From Hymenobacter psoromatis (GTDB lineage Bacteria; Bacteroidota; Bacteroidia; Cytophagales; Hymenobacteraceae), in the NCBI GenBank assembly GCA_001596155.1, contig CP014771.1:4092001-4156000 (forward strand): a stretch of 64,000 nt of DNA, given 5' to 3'. Position numbers and translations under genes: made by a program. Positions 50,631-59,200 of the stretch are shown one piece after another. Positions within the stretch are counted from its first letter, which is position 1. Each line of letters begins with the position of its first letter. Under the pieces are notes generated by a model. That model was not told where the DNA came from and made no database searches. It worked only from the letters and a program-made list of their open reading frames with translations.

Positions 50631-51973
50631 ATTAGTCCCCTGGCCTTGAATTCCAGGTATTTATTTATCGTGTTCACCGTTAGCAATTGCGGCGGGGTAA
50701 GGAGCGCCTGAATGCCGTAGCGCTGCAATTCGAGCACAATCTGGCGCTTTTCCTGCTGAAATTTCTCGGCGATGGTTTGGTTATACACGTCGGCCGTGGT
50801 GTCGGCCGGCGCGTCGAGAAAGGTGCGCAGCTCGGTGTTTTCGAAGAAAACGACCAGCAGCAAATGCGCCTTGCTCAGGGCGCGCAGGTAGGGCAATTGC
50901 CGCTCCATTCCCTGCAAGGTCTCAAAGTTGGTGAACAAAATTAGTAAGCTGCGCTGCTTAATCTTGGCGCGCACCGTGGCGTAGAGGCGCTCGTAGTCGG
51001 TTTCGAGGTACTGCGTTTTCTGGCGATAAAGCACTTCCATGATGGTGCGCAAGTGGCCCGGCCGACGCTCGGCGGCCACCAGCGCGCCCGGCTTATTCGA
51101 GAACGTAATCAGCCCCGCCTTGTCGTGCTTGATGAGGGCAATGTTGCTCATGACCAGCGTGGCGTTGATGGCGTAGTCGAGCAGGCTCAGGCCCGCAAAG
51201 GGCATCCGCATCACCCGGCCCTTGTCGATGAGGCAGTACACTTGCTGGGCGCGCTCGTCCTGGAAGTGATTGACTACCAGCGTGTCGCTGCCCCCGCCGG
51301 CGCGCCGGGCGCTGGCCTTCCAGTTGATGGTGCGCGGGTCGTCGCCCGCCGCATAGGGCCGGATTTGCTCAAACTCCATGCTTTGCCCCACCCGCCGGAT
51401 GCGCTTCACGCCCACCTCCGTCAGCCGGTTGTGAATGGCCAGCAGCTCATACTGCCGCATCTGCAAAAACGACGGGTACACCGGCACCACCCGCGCTTGG
51501 TCGAAGCGAAACCGCCGCCGCACCAGCCGCAGCGGCGACGCCGCGTACACGTTCAGCGCCCCAAACTCGTACTCGCCGCGCTTCACGGGCCGCAGCTGGT
51601 AGGTGATAACCTGCGTCTGCCCCGACGCGATGCTAGCCTCAAACAGCACGTCGCGCCGCTGAAACTGGTGCGGAATCTCATCAATCACTTCTGCCTGAAT
51701 ACCAAACCGATAGCGGCTTTCCAGAAAGAGCTTCACCTCATTGTCGTCGCCGTTCGAGAGCTTGTCGCCCAGCACCCGCCGCCCGAAGAGGGGGGTAGGG
51801 CTGCCCTTGGCCGGCGCGTAGAGCAGCGCCGCGTCGAGCAGCGTCAGCAGCCCCGCCGCGCTGAGCAGGAGTTCCATCGGCCCCAGCAGCCAGGGTAGGA
51901 AGAAGGCCACCACGAAGCCCGCGATGAGGGTGGCAAAGAGGTAGAAAAAGCGGCGGGTGAGGAAGAAGGACAA
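50627..51973 (-). CDS. DUF58 protein, MoxR-associated
   Basis: A 448-residue membrane-anchored protein with two N-terminal helices (FFYLFATLIAGFVVAFFLPW; MELLLSAAGLLTLLDAALLY) and a von Willebrand-like DUF58 domain. The diagnostic motif is FEQIRPYAAGDDPRTINW, followed by DTLVVNHFQDERAQ and YCLIDKGRVMRMPF. Such proteins work with MoxR ATPases, by analogy in folding or activation of envelope proteins. The start is TTG at 51973; an in-frame TAA lies just upstream inside the AT-rich repeat, so the original ATG may have been lost. Confidence 0.85.
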   Translation of the reverse strand: MSFFLTRRFFYLFATLIAGFVVAFFLPWLLGPMELLLSAAGLLTLLDAALLYAPAKGSPTPLFGRRVLGDKLSNGDDNEVKLFLESRYRFGIQAEVIDEIPHQFQRRDVLFEASIASGQTQVITYQLRPVKRGEYEFGALNVYAASPLRLVRRRFRFDQARVVPVYPSFLQMRQYELLAIHNRLTEVGVKRIRRVGQSMEFEQIRPYAAGDDPRTINWKASARRAGGGSDTLVVNHFQDERAQQVYCLIDKGRVMRMPFAGLSLLDYAINATLVMSNIALIKHDKAGLITFSNKPGALVAAERRPGHLRTIMEVLYRQKTQYLETDYERLYATVRAKIKQRSLLILFTNFETLQGMERQLPYLRALSKAHLLLVVFFENTELRTFLDAPADTTADVYNQTIAEKFQQEKRQIVLELQRYGIQALLTPPQLLTVNTINKYLEFKARGLI

Positions 51974-51981
51974 GAATTTTT

Positions 51982-52408
51982 AATTAAAAATGATAAATTA
52001 AAAATTAAAAATGGTTACTTAGACTGGTTTTGGGAGGAGATAATAATGGCTGCCAATATGCGCTTTAGCTCTTCAACATCGTTGAGCAACGAGTCGGCTA
52101 ATTTAGACTCTACGCAGTCTGTATCGCGCAGCAGGCGCAGCCAGTAATGCGCTTCGCGGGCTTCTTTGTAGGCAATGCTGCATTTTGCCGTAAAGTCCCG
52201 GCGTGAAAATCCACCTACTGCTTCTTCCACATTCGCGCCTACTGAAGTGCCGCAACGCAGCAACTGGTCAGCCAGAGAACGAGGCTGTTTATTCTTCAGT
52301 AAGAATTTATAAAGCAGCACGGTACGCTTGGAAAACGCATAGCTTTTCGTCAAAATAACGTTCCCCTCCTTCATAAATCGCCTAATTTTTAATTTATCAT
52401 TTTTAATT
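51982..52408. mobile_element. Putative cassette: four-helix-bundle gene between 26-bp AT-rich inverted repeats
   Basis: Arms 51982-52007 and 52383-52408 are exact reverse complements (AATTAAAAATGATAAATTAA core) and enclose one gene of the 23S rRNA intervening-sequence protein family. The cassette sits between DUF58 and MoxR genes, which are normally adjacent, and its GC content is much lower than either neighbour. No target duplication could be defined. Mobility is inferred; AT-rich dyads of this kind may also be ordinary intergenic elements. Confidence 0.5.
52015..52374 (-). CDS. Four-helix-bundle protein (23S rRNA IVS family)
   Basis: A 119-residue helical protein of the S23/IVS family, related in fold to the Avd accessory protein of diversity-generating retroelements. 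Diagnostic stretches are QLLRCGTSVGANVEEAVGG (about 38-56) and AYKEAREAHYWLRLLRDTD. The family often occurs in rRNA intervening sequences or scattered alone; function is unknown, nucleic acid binding is suspected. The ATG at 52374 and the stop at 52015 fit closely between the inverted repeats. Confidence 0.9.
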   Translation of the reverse strand: MKEGNVILTKSYAFSKRTVLLYKFLLKNKQPRSLADQLLRCGTSVGANVEEAVGGFSRRDFTAKCSIAYKEAREAHYWLRLLRDTDCVESKLADSLLNDVEELKRILAAIIISSQNQSK

Positions 52409-52421
52409 TTTAATTCAACTC

Positions 52422-53477
52422 CTACCGTGGCACCTCCACACTCTGCACAATGGCCCGCACCACCTCATCGGCCGTGCCGCCTTCCATCTCGCGCTCCGGC
52501 GTGAGCAGGACGCGGTGCCGCAGCACCGGCGCGGCCAGAAACTGCACGTCCTCGGGCGTCACGAAGTCGCGGCCGCGCAACGCCGCCAGGGCCTTCGCAC
52601 CGTTGAGCAGCGCGATGCTGGCGCGGGGCGACGCGCCCAGGTACAGCGCCTTGTGCGCCCGCGTCTGGCCCACGATTTTGGCGATGTATTCGAGCACATT
52701 GGCCTCCACGCGCTGCCGGCCCACCTGCTGGCGCAACTCGGCCAGGTCGGTGGCGGAAAGCACCGCTTTCACCTTCTCCAGCGGCGTGCCGCCGAAGCCG
52801 CTGTGGTGGCCCTGCAAAATCTGGATTTCCTCGGCCAACGTGGGGTAGCCCACGTTCAGCTTGAACAGAAAACGGTCGAGCTGCGCCTCGGGCAGGCGGT
52901 AGGTACCTTCCTGTTCGATAGGGTTTTGCGTGGCCAGCACCACGAAGGGCGTCGTCATGCGGCGCGTGGTGCCGTCCTGGGTCACGGTGCGCTCCTCCAT
53001 CACCTCAAACAGCGCCGATTGGGTCTTGGCCGGGGCGCGGTTGATTTCGTCAATCAAGACCACGCTGGCAAAAATGGGGCCGGGCCGAAACTCAAAATCG
53101 CCCTGCGCCGGCCGGAAAATGCTGGTGCCCAGCACGTCGGCCGGCATCAGGTCGGGCGTGAACTGGATGCGGCTGAATGGTACGTCGAGGGTGCGGGCCA
53201 GGAGCTTGGCGGTAAGCGTTTTGGCCACGCCCGGCACGCCCTCCAGCAGCACGTGGCCATCGGCGAGCAGGGCCGTGAGCAGCAGCTCCAGCAAGTCCTG
53301 CTGGCCCACGATTACCTGGCCAATCTGCTCGCGCACGGCCTGGGTGCGCTCCGTGAGTTGCGCTAGGTCGGTGCGCGGGGCAAAGGTTTCGGCCGGCGCA
53401 TCGGGGGCCGGCCCGGCGGCTTCGGCCGCGAGGGGGGGGGTAGGACTGGTAGGGTCGGGTAGGTAATCAGGTTCCAT
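52422..53477 (-). CDS. MoxR-family AAA ATPase
   Basis: A 351-residue AAA+ ATPase. Walker A is GVPGVAKT (80-87), Walker B LIDEINRAPA with D143-E144, sensor ATQNPIEQEGTYRLPEAQ, and the MoxR C-terminal lid ends in GASPRASIALLNGAKA and DVQFLAAPVLRHRVLL. MoxR proteins act with VWA/DUF58 partners as chaperones for envelope enzymes. The N-terminus before residue 35 is Pro/Ala-rich and encoded in part by a G9 tract (53432-53440). Confidence 0.94.
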   Translation of the reverse strand: MEPDYLPDPTSPTPPLAAEAAGPAPDAPAETFAPRTDLAQLTERTQAVREQIGQVIVGQQDLLELLLTALLADGHVLLEGVPGVAKTLTAKLLARTLDVPFSRIQFTPDLMPADVLGTSIFRPAQGDFEFRPGPIFASVVLIDEINRAPAKTQSALFEVMEERTVTQDGTTRRMTTPFVVLATQNPIEQEGTYRLPEAQLDRFLFKLNVGYPTLAEEIQILQGHHSGFGGTPLEKVKAVLSATDLAELRQQVGRQRVEANVLEYIAKIVGQTRAHKALYLGASPRASIALLNGAKALAALRGRDFVTPEDVQFLAAPVLRHRVLLTPEREMEGGTADEVVRAIVQSVEVPR

Positions 53478-53667
53478 AAAACGTGGCGAAGCCGGGGAGA
53501 ATTAAGTAGCAAATAAGAGATGCTGCCCACCGCGCCCGGCCTTACCTTGCGGACCGGCAAGCGCGCGAAACAGCCGAAAAAGCGCGTAAAAAGGGCCTTA
53601 ATTTAGCTTTAAAGACAGTTTATTAGTAAAATACAATTTATCGAAAAAGGCATTTCCCGGCACAGTG

Positions 53668-53675
53668 CAAAAGTA
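53668..53675 (-). promoter_or_regulatory. Possible -7 element upstream of moxR
   Basis: TACTTTTG on the minus strand fits TAnnTTTG, inside the 203-bp gap between the DUF4350 and moxR genes. No TTTG is found at the expected -33 position, so this is a weak candidate. The rest of the gap (53478-53667) is moderately AT-rich and shows nothing else. Confidence 0.3.
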
Positions 53676-53680
53676 CTTTT

Positions 53681-55024
53681 TCAGCGGCTTTCGCGCTTGA
53701 AATCCTGGATGGCGCGGCTCAAGATAAGCAGCTCGCGGTCCGTGACGGCGGGCGCGGTGCGGGCGAAGTTGATGAGCCGCACCAGCTCGTCCACCCGCGG
53801 CCGGGGCACGCCCGCCTTCTGGCTCAGGCGCTCGCGGAAGGCGTCGTCAGCCAGGTCGGGGGTAGGTTCCTGGAAGCGGGTGCGCAGAAAATCTAAAAAG
53901 AGGGCGGTTTTCTTCTCCGCAATGCGGGCGTGGTTGCGGCCCTGCTGGTAGAGGCCCGCCACGGTGCGCGTAAACAGCAGCGTAGTATTGGGCAAAGGCT
54001 TGAGGGTGGGAATGATACGCTGCCGCCGTCGCGCCTCCACCAGCACAAACAGCAGGCCCGTGGCCAGCAATAAGTAATAAGCCGTGCGCAGCGCCGGGTG
54101 GCCCATCACCACCCGTAGCACCGACTGCTCGCCGGCGCGGCCCTGCTTCTGGTACTCATCCCACCACACCGGCCGGCCAGCTGGCAGCGCCGAGAGCGCA
54201 GCCAGCGCAAAATCGGCGGTGCGGGGCCGCAGCAACCAGTAGTTTCCGAACGCCAGCGGCACCGAGCACAGGTAAAAATGCCCGCGCCCGTGGTCGAGGC
54301 GCAGCAGCACCGGCCGGCCCTGGGCATCGGCGGCGAGGGTAGCGCCCCGGTGCGCCCGCCGCTTGGTGAGGGCCAGCCGGTAGCTCGCCGCCGAGGCATT
54401 GAACCAGAACGGCGCGGCCGCCGCGCCCGCGCCCAGCAGGTGCAGCGCCACCGAGTCATGCCGCCCCAGGCCGGGGGCCAGCACGCGCGCCAGCGTCGAG
54501 TCGGCCGGGTAGGTGCGGAAACCCAGCGTGTCGGCCAGCGAGCCCGCGCGGCCGTTCGCCGGGAAATCCTCGGCCGCGATGAACACGTCGTGGCCCTGCG
54601 CCACGAAGCGCAGCAAGGCGTTCACTTCTAGTTTGCTAGCCGTAAATTCTTGATTAATAAATATATACTGCGCGTGGGTCGTGGCCAGGGGTAGGGCCTC
54701 CGCTTCGAGCGTAGTGGCGGCCGCGTCGTTGGCGGTATCTGTCGAGTCGTCGTCAAACGTGACGTTGGTGGGCCGGCCTTTGCGCAGCTGCGGCTCCTCG
54801 CTGCCCAGCAGCTGATTGAAGATGGGCAGGCGCACGTTGGCCACCGAGTCGGTGCCCAGCACCTCGGGCAGCACGTCATACAGCACGTAGGTGCCGTACG
54901 GAATCTTGTCCTTGCTGCTGAGCGTGGGCGACCAATCAAGCGGCTTGGGGCGGTAATATTCCAGCGCCACGTAGGCCCCGAACAGGGCCAGGATACAGAG
55001 CAGATACCAGCGAAAAGTAGTCAA
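53681..55024 (-). CDS. DUF4350 membrane protein
   Basis: A 447-residue protein with an N-terminal anchor (WYLLCILALFGAYVALEYY), a periplasmic DUF4350 domain (PYGTYVLYDVLPEVLG; FINQEFTASKLEVNALLRFV; VFIAAEDFPAN) and a second helix near residue 325 (TAYYLLLATGLLFVLVEARR), followed by a cytoplasmic helical tail. The family always accompanies MoxR/DUF58 genes in Bacteroidota; the role is unknown. Confidence 0.87.
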   Translation of the reverse strand: MTTFRWYLLCILALFGAYVALEYYRPKPLDWSPTLSSKDKIPYGTYVLYDVLPEVLGTDSVANVRLPIFNQLLGSEEPQLRKGRPTNVTFDDDSTDTANDAAATTLEAEALPLATTHAQYIFINQEFTASKLEVNALLRFVAQGHDVFIAAEDFPANGRAGSLADTLGFRTYPADSTLARVLAPGLGRHDSVALHLLGAGAAAAPFWFNASAASYRLALTKRRAHRGATLAADAQGRPVLLRLDHGRGHFYLCSVPLAFGNYWLLRPRTADFALAALSALPAGRPVWWDEYQKQGRAGEQSVLRVVMGHPALRTAYYLLLATGLLFVLVEARRRQRIIPTLKPLPNTTLLFTRTVAGLYQQGRNHARIAEKKTALFLDFLRTRFQEPTPDLADDAFRERLSQKAGVPRPRVDELVRLINFARTAPAVTDRELLILSRAIQDFKRESR

Positions 55025-55036
55025 GTGCGTAGCGGA

Positions 55037-56110
55037 TTAACGGCCCAGTAATTCATCATAAATAGCTAAATACCCGGCCGCCGCCCGCGCCCAGCCAAAC
55101 TGCCCGGCCTGCGCCCGCGCCGCCGCGGCCCGCGCGGGCGAGTGCCCGGCCAGCCCGGCGGCCAGCGCGCGGCGCATGGTTTCGGCCGAAAAATCGTCGA
55201 AGTAATACGCCGCGTCGCCGCCCACCTCGGGCAGCGAGGTGAGGCGGCTCAGAAAAACGGGCTTGCCCAGCTGCATGGCCTCCACCACCGGCAGGCCAAA
55301 ACCCTCGGCCAACGAGGGCTGCAAATAGGCCGCGCAGTGCTGATAATACCAAGTTTTGTCGGCCTCACTGATGCCGGTGAGCACCGTGAGGCGGTCGGCC
55401 ACGCCGGCCTGCGCGGCAGCGGCGCGCATAGCGGCCACGTAATCGGCCTCGGCAAAGCTGCCGGCAATAATCAGCTCATAGTCAGTGCCCGGCAGCAGCG
55501 CGAGCAGCGTGTGAAAGTTCTTCTTGCTGTTAATTGTGCCCAGCCCAAACAAAAAGGGCCGGCGCGGCGCGTAGGCCGGCGCGTGGCGGGGGGGTAGGGG
55601 TGCCAGCGCCTCCACGCCGCGCGGCACGTAGCGCAGCGGCTGGCGGCCCCGGTAGCCCAGCAGGTCGGCGTGGCGCAGCACGTCCTGGCGCACGAAGTCG
55701 GAGATAGTTACCAAATAGTCAGCTCGTTGCATATTGCGACGCACCATCGCCAGTTGCCGCACGTAGGTGCGCTCGTCGGGGTTTTCGTGCAAAAAATTGA
55801 GGTCGTGAATCGTTAAAACCACCTTCGTGAACGGGCTGGTGGGCACGTACCAGCTCAGCTGCGAGGTGGCGTGCCACAGCCGAAAGCCGTAGCTGGGCGG
55901 GTTCAGATACTTGTGAAAGCTGCGCTGCGTGAGGTAGCGCACGCCCGCGCTCCCCAGCCCGCCCACCTCGCCCGGCGGCACGTAGCAATAGAGCCGGTAG
56001 CGGTGGTTCTGCCGGATAAGCTCGTGGGCCAGCGGCACCACGAAGTGACTGAAGCCGCTGTTCCGGTCTTTGAGCGGCTCACAATCGAGTAAAATACGGG
56101 GCAACGGCAT
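55037..56110 (-). CDS. Glycosyltransferase family 1-like protein
   Basis: A 357-residue GT-B glycosyltransferase. N-terminal half: ILLDCEPLKDRNSGFSHFV and LWHATSQLSWYVP; C-terminal half: FLFGLGTINSKKNFHTLLA and the donor site PSLAEGFGLPVVEAMQLGKP (E-x7-E motif, EGFGLPVVE). Sugar and acceptor cannot be told. The ATG at 56110 (MPLPRILLDCEPL) was chosen because the upstream frame is antisense-like low complexity. It separates the DUF4350 and DUF4129 genes, a break in the usual block. Confidence 0.88.
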   Translation of the reverse strand: MPLPRILLDCEPLKDRNSGFSHFVVPLAHELIRQNHRYRLYCYVPPGEVGGLGSAGVRYLTQRSFHKYLNPPSYGFRLWHATSQLSWYVPTSPFTKVVLTIHDLNFLHENPDERTYVRQLAMVRRNMQRADYLVTISDFVRQDVLRHADLLGYRGRQPLRYVPRGVEALAPLPPRHAPAYAPRRPFLFGLGTINSKKNFHTLLALLPGTDYELIIAGSFAEADYVAAMRAAAAQAGVADRLTVLTGISEADKTWYYQHCAAYLQPSLAEGFGLPVVEAMQLGKPVFLSRLTSLPEVGGDAAYYFDDFSAETMRRALAAGLAGHSPARAAAARAQAGQFGWARAAAGYLAIYDELLGR

Positions 56111-56132
56111 CGGGCAGAGCGGGGCAGAAAAA

Positions 56133-56933
56133 TCAGGCGGGCTGCGGGCGGCCCGGTGCCGCGCGCGCGAGCTGCCCGGCCAGTTGCTGCTGGGCGGCCC
56201 GCGCCTCCTGGTAAAGGTCGGCCGAGAGAGGCAGCTCGCCATACCAGCTGTAGTCAAACTGCCGCGTGAGCTCGGCAAAAGCCGGGCGGGCGGCGGGGTG
56301 GGTGGCGGCCAGCTCGCGCAGGTAGGTCTGGTTGGTTTTGTCGGGCTGCCAGGCGATGAAGTCGCGGTCGGTGAGCTGCTTGAGCAGCTGCAGGTAGCCC
56401 AGGCGCAGCGCCAGGCGGCGGTTGCCGGTGGCCTCGGCCTGGGCAATGGCCTCGCCAAAATTCAGCTCGTGAATATTTTCCTGGCCCACCTCATAGGCGA
56501 GGGGTAGGCCGCGCGGCGCGCGGCCAAACGCGCGGGTAATATCCACCTGCAACAATTTCAGCACCGCGAACACCAGCACCGCCGCCAGCAGGCCGTAGAA
56601 AAATACGTCCCAGGCCACCCGGCCGCCCTTCGTGTCTTGCGTGCCGGCCAGCTGCCGCCACAGCCAGGCCAGCAGCCGCTGCCAGAAGCTGGGCGTCGTC
56701 GGCTCCTCGCGCACCTCCACGTACTGCAAGTCGTGCTGGCCTCGCAGCTCGCGCAGGCGGGCCGCCGCCGGGCGGCGCACCACGACCGGCGCGGCGGGGG
56801 GGGGTAGGGGCGCGGCCAGGCTGGTGTCGGCGCGCGGCTGGGCCAAGCGGTGCCACGCGGGCGGCCTTTGCGCCGGGGCGGGGCCGGCCGCCAGCAGCAG
56901 CACGGGCAAAAAGAACAGGGGTAGGCGGCGCAT
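56133..56933 (-). CDS. DUF4129 protein
   Basis: A 266-residue protein with a signal peptide (LPLFFLPVLLLAAGPAPAQ), a Pro-rich linker encoded through a G9 tract (56796-56804), a helix near 110-130 (DVFFYGLLAAVLVFAVLKLL) and a cytoplasmic DUF4129 domain (LRLGYLQLLKQLTDRDFIAW; TRQFDYSWYGE). It belongs with the MoxR/DUF58 block, where homologues are thought to link it to envelope or transglutaminase-like functions. ATG 56933 is used; TTG at 56939 is in frame. Confidence 0.85.
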   Translation of the reverse strand: MRRLPLFFLPVLLLAAGPAPAQRPPAWHRLAQPRADTSLAAPLPPPAAPVVVRRPAAARLRELRGQHDLQYVEVREEPTTPSFWQRLLAWLWRQLAGTQDTKGGRVAWDVFFYGLLAAVLVFAVLKLLQVDITRAFGRAPRGLPLAYEVGQENIHELNFGEAIAQAEATGNRRLALRLGYLQLLKQLTDRDFIAWQPDKTNQTYLRELAATHPAARPAFAELTRQFDYSWYGELPLSADLYQEARAAQQQLAGQLARAAPGRPQPA

Positions 56934-56972
56934 AAGCAAGCCGGAAGTCGGGAAGAAAGGGCGGGGCGGCGG

Positions 56973-58013
56973 TTAGTACTCGCCCTGCTCGTCGGGCTGG
57001 TAATGGCCCGATTGAGCCGTGGGCGCGGGCTGGCCCAACTGGCTCACCAGCAGGCTCGTGCCATAGCCCTCCCGCTTCTCCACGAGATTGAAATACTGAA
57101 AGACCAGCACCAGCAGCGGCAGAGAATACGTGAACATGATACCCACCGCATATAGGCACTGCGCCACCAGCCCCAGCACGTCGGAGCTCAGCCCCGGCAG
57201 CTGAAGCATCTTGCCAAACATGACAACATACTGCGGAATGGCAAACACAATGGCCAGCATCGATTGCAGAAACGTGGCCACCAGCAGCAGCCCAAACGTG
57301 GCCCACCAGTGCCCCTTAATCAGCTGAAAGCACCGGCCCACGCTCGCAAACAGGCCCCGGTCTTCGAGCCACAGCACCGGGAATAGCAGGCTCAGGGCAA
57401 TGCTCGCGTAAATCAGCAGGCAATAAAAAATCGGGATGAGGATAAACCCGAACGCCAGCCTCGAACCGCTGCTTCCCAGCACTTTACCAGCACCCACCAG
57501 GCCGCCAATCACCAGCACCACGACCAGGGCCAGCACCACGTAGCCGCCGATGAACAGCCCCACCATGCTGAGCATCCGGCCCAGGCGGGCGCGCAGCTCG
57601 GCCCACACGTCGGTGGGCGTGACGGGGGTAGTGGCCGGCAGCCGCAGCCGCGCCCGCACGTAGGCATGCACCGTGCTTACGAGCAGCAGAAAGGCCAGTA
57701 TCGCGCCCAGCACCGCTACTCCTAGCCCCAGCCCGCCGAGGCCCAGCGCGTTAAACGCGGCGAAAGGGTTGCCTGCCTTCGGCCCGGCCCCGGCCCGTTG
57801 GGCCGCCAGCGCGTCGCCCGACAGGTTAAACATGGTGTTGGTAAACATACCCAGGCCAATGCCCAGCAGCAGCGCGCCCGGCAATACAAAGTATACCAGG
57901 CACTTACCCAGGGAACGCCAGTGGGCCCCGATAAAGTCAAAGGCTGCCGAAATTTTGGCCCCAAAGTCGCGCTCCTGCCAAAAGTCGGCCGGCGTAGTGT
58001 AAGTGTTTTTCAT
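56973..58013 (-). CDS. Multi-pass membrane protein, unknown function
   Basis: A 346-residue protein with six or seven helices: CLVYFVLPGALLLGIGLGMF, LGVAVLGAILAFLLLVSTV, MLSMVGLFIGGYVVLALVVV, FILIPIFYCLLIYASIALSL, FGLLLVATFLQSMLAIVFAI and others. The soluble parts are short (RCFQLIKGHWW). The position between SpoIIM-like and DUF4129 genes is conserved in Bacteroidota. I do not recognise a domain. The product is likely a membrane partner of the MoxR block. Confidence 0.8.
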   Translation of the reverse strand: MKNTYTTPADFWQERDFGAKISAAFDFIGAHWRSLGKCLVYFVLPGALLLGIGLGMFTNTMFNLSGDALAAQRAGAGPKAGNPFAAFNALGLGGLGLGVAVLGAILAFLLLVSTVHAYVRARLRLPATTPVTPTDVWAELRARLGRMLSMVGLFIGGYVVLALVVVLVIGGLVGAGKVLGSSGSRLAFGFILIPIFYCLLIYASIALSLLFPVLWLEDRGLFASVGRCFQLIKGHWWATFGLLLVATFLQSMLAIVFAIPQYVVMFGKMLQLPGLSSDVLGLVAQCLYAVGIMFTYSLPLLVLVFQYFNLVEKREGYGTSLLVSQLGQPAPTAQSGHYQPDEQGEY

Positions 58014-58052
58014 AGGTGGTGGTTAAAGGTTAATTATTGCCCGTTAAGCGTT

Positions 58053-58140
58053 TGTCATTGCGAGCCTGCGAAGCAATCGCACCAGAACGAGTCGTTCGAA
58101 TATCGTGCGGGTGCGATTGCTTCGCAGGCTCGCAATGACA
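58053..58140. repeat. GTCATTGCGAGC-type palindrome, 31-bp arms
   Basis: Arms 58053-58083 and 58110-58140 match exactly; the outer TGTCATTGCGAGC is shared with the element at 43101, the inner sequence is not. It fills the gap between the SpoIIM-like and unknown membrane genes. Confidence 0.9.
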
Positions 58141-58157
58141 GTTTTATTACTCACTAC

Positions 58158-59102
58158 TCATTGCTCATTACCCACCACCCGCCGCGGGTAAATGCCAAAG
58201 TACCAGATGATAAACGCCGCCGAGCCGCCGATGATACTCAGGCTCAGGGCCACCGGCATCTCGGTGTGGCGCGTCACGAAGCTTTCCAGAAAAGCGGCCA
58301 CTACGATAATCGGCACCAGGCCCAGCGCCAGCTTAATGGCGTCGCGCGCGGCGCGGGCCAGCGACTCGCGCCGCCCGTAGGTGCCCGGAAACAGCAGCCC
58401 GCCACCCAGAATAAACCCCGCCCCGCCGGCTAGCACAATGCTCGGAATTTCGAGCGTGCCGTGAATCCAGATGGTGAGCAGCGAGGGCAAAAGCACGTGC
58501 TGCTGGTAAAAAAAATACTGGAACGAGCCCAGCATCAGGCCGTTAAAAAAGAGCGAATACAACGTCCCTACCCCCAGCGTGAGGCCCCAGGCGAAGGTGC
58601 GCAGCGCCACGTATAGGTTGTTGCCCGCGATGCCCAGAAACATCACCCCCGAGCCGCCCGACTTATAAACGGCCATCGGGTCGCCGCGCCGGATGTTGGC
58701 CAGCGTCTGGTTCACGTAGTCGTCGCCGAGCACTACCCGGACAAAATCAGTATCATACGCCGCCGAGAGTGCGCCCAGCGCCGTGAACAGCACGAACAGG
58801 CCCATCGCCCAGGCCAGCGCCGCCTGGTGCCGGGCCACCACCAGCGGCACCTCCACGGCCCAGAAGTGGCCCAGGCGGCGCGGCTGCTCGGCCTGGTTGC
58901 GGTAGAGCGACTGGTGCAGCTTGCCAGCCAGCGTGTTGAGGTAGGCCGTGGTGGGCGAGGCGGGGTAGAAGGTCTGGGCGTAGGCCAGGTCGTCGGTGAG
59001 GGCCACGAAGCGGGCGGCCAGCTCGTCAGGATTGGTGGCCGGGCGCGCCTCGTACTGCTGCCAACGGGCCTGGTTTTGACGCAGAAAAGCGGCTTCGCGC
59101 AT
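58158..59102 (-). CDS. SpoIIM-like stage II sporulation protein M family
   Basis: A 314-residue membrane protein of the SpoIIM family with about six helices. An N-terminal cytoplasmic helix (REAAFLRQNQARWQQYEA) precedes FVLFTALGALSAAYD, the conserved NNLYVALRTFAWGLTLG segment, IWIHGTLEIPSIVLAGGAGF and the C-terminal LIVVAAFLESFVTRH. In non-sporulating bacteria the role is unknown; here it accompanies RDD, DUF4129 and MoxR genes. First gene of the minus-strand block. Confidence 0.9.
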   Translation of the reverse strand: MREAAFLRQNQARWQQYEARPATNPDELAARFVALTDDLAYAQTFYPASPTTAYLNTLAGKLHQSLYRNQAEQPRRLGHFWAVEVPLVVARHQAALAWAMGLFVLFTALGALSAAYDTDFVRVVLGDDYVNQTLANIRRGDPMAVYKSGGSGVMFLGIAGNNLYVALRTFAWGLTLGVGTLYSLFFNGLMLGSFQYFFYQQHVLLPSLLTIWIHGTLEIPSIVLAGGAGFILGGGLLFPGTYGRRESLARAARDAIKLALGLVPIIVVAAFLESFVTRHTEMPVALSLSIIGGSAAFIIWYFGIYPRRVVGNEQ

Positions 59103-59200
59103 AAGTTAACTAAGATTAGGCCTTAAAGATAGGCCGCCGCCGCATAGCTACTTAGCCGGGCCGGTGTATTTTTCGGTCCGATATCCTTTGCCCCGGCTTT

